A DNA stretch of 8,045 nt. Source: Bacteroidales bacterium (GTDB lineage Bacteria; Bacteroidota; Bacteroidia; Bacteroidales; VadinHA17). The stretch covers positions 1 through 8,045 of the forward strand of contig JAKEGI010000263.1 of the NCBI GenBank assembly GCA_022615595.1, given 5' to 3'. Shown one piece after another: positions 6,685 through 8,045 of this stretch (position 1 is its first letter; every line of letters starts with the position of its first letter). The notes under the pieces are model-generated. The model made no database searches, was not told the origin of the DNA, and saw only the letters and a list, made by a program, of their open reading frames with translations. Made by a program: the position numbers and the translations under genes.

Positions 6685-7308
6685 ATGAAATCACTGAAAT
6701 TACTGGCCCTGATTATTATCCCGCTGGGCATCATTATCGCCGCCGTACCGCCTGACAGGACAAGGCATTTCAGGCTTACCGCCGACGAACTGTTGCAGGA
6801 AGCCGGTGCCGGTGTGCAGTTTGTTTCTGCAGATGTTGTTGCTGACATGCTGGTGCAGAATGACCCTTCGCTGCAGCTCATTGACGTCCGCACGCCGGAG
6901 GAGTTTGACGCATTCAGCCTGCCGGGGGCAATCAATGTGCCTCTCAGCAACCTGCTTGCCGAAGAGTACACCGATCTTCTCAACCAGGATGCCCGCATGA
7001 ATGTCTTCTATTCAAACGGCTCGGTTTATGCCAATCAGGCATGGATGATAACCAGGCAGCTTGGTTACGAGAACAATTTTGTCCTTGAGGGAGGCCTTAA
7101 CTTCTGGTTTGGCAACATCCTTGCTGCCACAGAGCCTGCACAGACAAGCCCCAACGAGGAGTTTGCGAAGTATGATTTTCGCAAGAGCGCTGCCGCTGCA
7201 CTGGGTGGCGGAGGCGTGGTTTCTGCTACCGGCGATACCCCAACCGTCAAGGCTGTGAAGCCTCCGGTGACGGCCAAGGCAAAGAAGAAGCCTGCCGGTG
7301 GCTGCTGA
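6685..7308 (+). CDS. Membrane-anchored/exported rhodanese-like protein lacking the active-site Cys, with a C-terminal Cys
   Basis: A 207-residue protein with an N-terminal hydrophobic segment (4-21, after basic Lys residues) that is either a signal peptide or an anchor; no lipobox is seen. A rhodanese fold follows at about 46-143: LIDVRTPEEFDAFSLPGAINVPLSNL begins at 65 and LEGGLNFW (134-141) closes the domain. The catalytic loop CxxGxR is not kept: anchored on G112 and A119-W120, Tyr109 takes the Cys position (Ser110 is next to it) and Val114 the Arg position. The only cysteine is residue 207, the last one, after an Ala/Gly/Lys/Pro-rich tail (about 165-207, ending PAGGC). Sulfurtransferase activity of the classical kind is therefore unlikely. 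As last gene of the operon it may bind or pass sulfane sulfur, as the single-Cys periplasmic rhodanese Sud does for Wolinella PsrA. ATG 6685 is chosen because the hydrophobic segment follows at once and an A-rich leader precedes; an in-frame ATG at 6628 overlaps the previous gene. Confidence 0.85.
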   Translation: MKSLKLLALIIIPLGIIIAAVPPDRTRHFRLTADELLQEAGAGVQFVSADVVADMLVQNDPSLQLIDVRTPEEFDAFSLPGAINVPLSNLLAEEYTDLLNQDARMNVFYSNGSVYANQAWMITRQLGYENNFVLEGGLNFWFGNILAATEPAQTSPNEEFAKYDFRKSAAAALGGGGVVSATGDTPTVKAVKPPVTAKAKKKPAGGC

Positions 7309-7312
7309 TTTT

Positions 7313-7343
7313 TTTGCAGTAAGGGAAAAATGATTTACATTTG
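7313..7343 (+). promoter_or_regulatory. Bacteroidota promoter of the tRNA-Arg gene
   Basis: TTTG at 7313-7316 is followed after exactly 19 bp by TACATTTG at 7336-7343, an ideal match to the Bacteroidota layout (TTTG, N19-21, TAnnTTTG). The expected start point is near 7350, about 10 nt before the mature tRNA. The -33 element lies only 5 bp after the stop codon of the rhodanese-like gene. Confidence 0.75.
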
Positions 7344-7358
7344 CGCCTGCAAACGCGA

Positions 7359-7430
7359 GGCCCTATAGTTCAATGGATAGAACGCGGGTTTCCTAAACCT
7401 GAAATCCAGGTTCGATTCCTGGTGGGGCTA
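7359..7430 (+). tRNA. tRNA-Arg (anticodon CCT)
   Basis: A complete cloverleaf can be drawn. The acceptor stem pairs 7359-7365 with 7423-7429 and is followed by discriminator A7430. The D arm is GTTC/GAAC (7368-7371 with 7380-7383). The anticodon stem pairs 7385-7389 with 7397-7401 around the loop TTCCTAA, giving anticodon CCT at 7392-7394, which reads AGG. The variable loop is 4 nt (7402-7405). The T arm CCAGG-TTCGATT-CCTGG spans 7406-7422. CCA is not encoded (CGA follows), so it must be added by the CCA-adding enzyme. The acceptor stem has wobbles at 1-72 (G-U) and 6-67 (U-G), slightly weaker than usual but with no mismatch. Confidence 0.95.
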
Positions 7431-7439
7431 CGAAGTGGC

Positions 7440-7478
7440 AAAAAAAGTGGGTGTCTCAAAAGGACACCCTCACTTTTT
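7440..7478 (+). terminator. Intrinsic terminator downstream of tRNA-Arg
   Basis: AAAAAGTG (7442-7449) and GGTGTC (7450-7455) pair with GACACC (7463-7468) and CACTTTTT (7471-7478), leaving a 7-nt loop and a 2-nt CT bulge on the 3' side. The T5 tract forms the 3' end of the stem, and the A-tract on the left makes the hairpin nearly symmetric, so it could also stop leftward transcription. It begins 9 nt after the tRNA and separates it from the repeat region. Confidence 0.8.
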
Positions 7479-7483
7479 GGATC

Positions 7484-7527
7484 ACAACAAACAGCACCGG
7501 AAGGTGCTGCAGGCTCCGCAGGAGCAT
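7484..7527 (+). repeat. Isolated half-copy of the tandem hairpin unit
   Basis: Two hairpins in a row: CAGCACC-GGAA-GGTGCTG (7492-7509) and GCTCC-GCA-GGAGC (7513-7525), then AT. The stretch matches the second half of the third tandem unit (about 7918-7960), including the shared GGCTCCGCAGGAGCAT. It runs straight into the transposase remnant at CAGGAGCAT. Confidence 0.7.
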
Positions 7528-7611
7528 CACAAAAAATCATCTTTCAATGATGAATACAGGAAGCTCCTGACGGAGAATGGTGTGCAGATCAATGAACAGT
7601 ATTTCCCTTAG
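7519..7611 (+). pseudogene. C-terminal remnant of an IS200/REP-associated tyrosine (Y1) transposase
   Basis: Reading from 7519 in frame to TAG at 7609-7611 gives 30 residues beginning QEHHKKSSFNDEYRKLLTEN and ending INEQYFP. This pattern (EHHK, then F.DEYR.LL, then E.YF at the end) is the C-terminal tail of the small Y1 HUH transposases/RAYTs common in Bacteroidota, which are normally about 150 residues long. The HUH motif and catalytic Tyr region are absent. Upstream, the same frame passes through the hairpin unit at 7484-7527 and the terminator, with no start codon and no family resemblance. The gene is thus a truncated relic. Recognition rests on remembered family tails, not on a search. 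The repeats on both sides are what a RAYT would be expected to mobilise. Confidence 0.65.
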
Positions 7612-7617
7612 TGATCT

Positions 7618-7728
7618 GTCACCCCTTCAGGGCTCAGAGGTATTGTGGGGGATTCCATCCGGCCACGGGTTCCGTCCGTCAGTGACGGACTCCACCCGCG
7701 GTTATTCATCTGTCGCCCTTACGGGCTG
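7618..7728 (+). repeat. Left composite palindromic repeat (inverted partner of 7961-8045)
   Basis: In order it holds GTCACCCCTTCAGGGCTC (7618-7635), a ~27-nt spacer, a long palindrome (7663-7701), the link GTTATTCATCTGTCGCC (7701-7717) and a small hairpin GCCC-TTAC-GGGC (about 7715-7726). The motif ATCTGTC at 7614-7620 recurs at 7708-7714, so the element also has internal direct repetition. The complement of 7961-8045 shows the same order of parts. Confidence 0.65.
7663..7701 (+). repeat. Nested perfect and near-perfect palindrome
   Basis: The outer arms CCACGGGT (7663-7670) and ACCCGCGG (7694-7701) pair with one A-C mismatch. The inner arms GTCCGTCA (7674-7681) and TGACGGAC (7683-7690) are a perfect 8-bp inverted repeat around one base. 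TCC lies unpaired on both sides between the two stems. As DNA it could extrude as a hairpin of the kind recognised by Y1 transposases. Confidence 0.8.
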
Positions 7729-7960
7729 TAATGGTGCATATGAGTCTGATGACCATAAAAAGCACCGACAGGTGCTGTAAGCTCTGCATTAGCATCGCCC
7801 TGCGGGCCGCAGCTGAGCATACGAATCTGATGACTACTGACAGCGCTGACAGGTGCTGTAAGCACTGCATGTGCATCGCCCTTGCGGGCTGCAGCTGTGC
7901 ATATCAGCCAGATGACCTTACTGACAGCACTGGCAGGTGCTGAAGGCTCCGCAGGAGCAT
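7714..7960 (+). repeat. Three tandem ~82-bp hairpin units
   Basis: The units span 7714-7795, 7796-7876 and 7877-7960 (82, 81 and 84 bp). Each begins CGCCC...GGGC (hairpin one), then contains GCATA, a CTGATGAC/CAGATGAC-type motif, hairpin two (CAGCAC-type arm, GNNA loop, GGTGCTG arm), and hairpin three ending in GCAT. Hairpin two is AAGCACC-GACA-GGTGCTG in unit one, CAGCGCT-GACA-GGTGCTG in unit two and CAGCACT-GGCA-GGTGCTG in unit three. Spacers do not separate identical repeats, so it is not a CRISPR array. Short open frames crossing it lack start signals and resemble no family. Confidence 0.8.
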
Positions 7961-8045
7961 CGTCACGAAGTGACGAAAGATGCATAACCCCCGGCGTGAG
8001 CCGGGGGCAGGCAAAGGAAGTTAACCGGAGCCCTGCAAGGGTGAC
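7961..8045 (-). repeat. Right composite palindromic repeat, inverted copy of 7618-7728
   Basis: Read on the minus strand from 8045, it shows GTCACCCTTGCAGGGCTC (16 of 18 bases as in 7618-7635), a ~20-nt spacer, a palindrome, the link GGTTATGCATCTTTCGTCAC and a small hairpin. The order of parts is that of the left element. The small hairpin is the perfect CGTCAC-GAA-GTGACG (7961-7975). The window ends at the outer edge of the shared motif, so the element may continue. Confidence 0.6.
7988..8007. repeat. Perfect GC-rich hairpin with GTGA loop
   Basis: CCCCCGGC (7988-7995), GTGA, then GCCGGGGG (8000-8007): an 8-bp perfect stem with a GNRA-type tetraloop on the plus strand. No T-run follows on either side, so it is not a typical intrinsic terminator. 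It is the core palindrome of the right composite repeat and the positional counterpart of 7663-7701, with an unrelated stem sequence. Confidence 0.85.

Noticed and set aside
7289..7316. AGCC/GGCT hairpin followed by a T-run at the end of the rhodanese-like gene, as an operon terminator.
   Set aside because: The stem is only 4 bp and is separated from the T-run by six bases; the T-run is better explained as part of the -33 element of the tRNA promoter.
7714..7960. CRISPR array.
   Set aside because: Units are ~82 bp, contiguous and diverged along their whole length. There are no identical repeats with unique spacers and no cas genes.
7577..7985. Short open frames on both strands in the repeat region (about 65-90 codons).
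   Set aside because: They run through hairpin repeats, are rich in Cys/Ser from the repeat composition, have no start signals and differ between repeat units without coding constraint.

Overview
The window looks like a chromosomal segment from a Bacteroidota bacterium, probably an anaerobe of the Bacteroidales/Marinilabiliales kind. Several independent signs agree. Two -7 boxes fit the Bacteroidota pattern TAnnTTTG, one of them with TTTG 19 bp upstream. Several starts are preceded by A-rich leaders instead of a Shine-Dalgarno site. The tRNA gene has no encoded CCA, and the protein families fit. The species cannot be named from the sequence.

Layout, left to right. Bases 1-1638 hold nearly all of an ABC-F translation factor, EttA, cut at its N-terminus by the window edge. 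Bases 1639-1783 are a promoter region. Bases 1784-7308 form one tight rightward operon of six genes: a Tat-exported molybdopterin oxidoreductase of the PsrA/PhsA type, a four-cluster ferredoxin subunit (PsrB), an eight-helix NrfD/PsrC quinol-linked membrane subunit, two small YeeE/YedE-type sulfur-compound membrane proteins that look like a split transporter, and a membrane-anchored or exported rhodanese-fold protein. A tRNA-Arg(CCT) gene with its own promoter and terminator follows at 7313-7478. The last ~565 bases (7480-8045) are non-genic. They hold the C-terminal remnant of an IS200/REP-associated tyrosine transposase, three tandem ~82-bp hairpin units, and a pair of related palindrome-bearing repeats in inverted orientation.

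How the genes may work together: the PsrABC-like complex would take electrons from the menaquinol pool through PsrC, pass them along the PsrB clusters, and reduce a sulfur compound (polysulfide or thiosulfate) at the periplasmic Mo site. The YeeE/YedE pair would move thiosulfate or a related sulfur species across the membrane. The rhodanese-like protein would bind or hand over sulfane sulfur. The operon as a whole is dedicated to sulfur respiration or sulfur trafficking, but the exact substrate cannot be read from sequence.

Most notable: the rhodanese-like protein lacks the catalytic Cys (and Arg) of the CxxGxR loop. Its only cysteine is its very last residue, at the end of a long Ala/Gly/Lys/Pro tail. 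The terminal repeat region is also unusual: hairpin stems differ between copies while pairing is kept, which suggests selection on structure or structure-dependent mobility.
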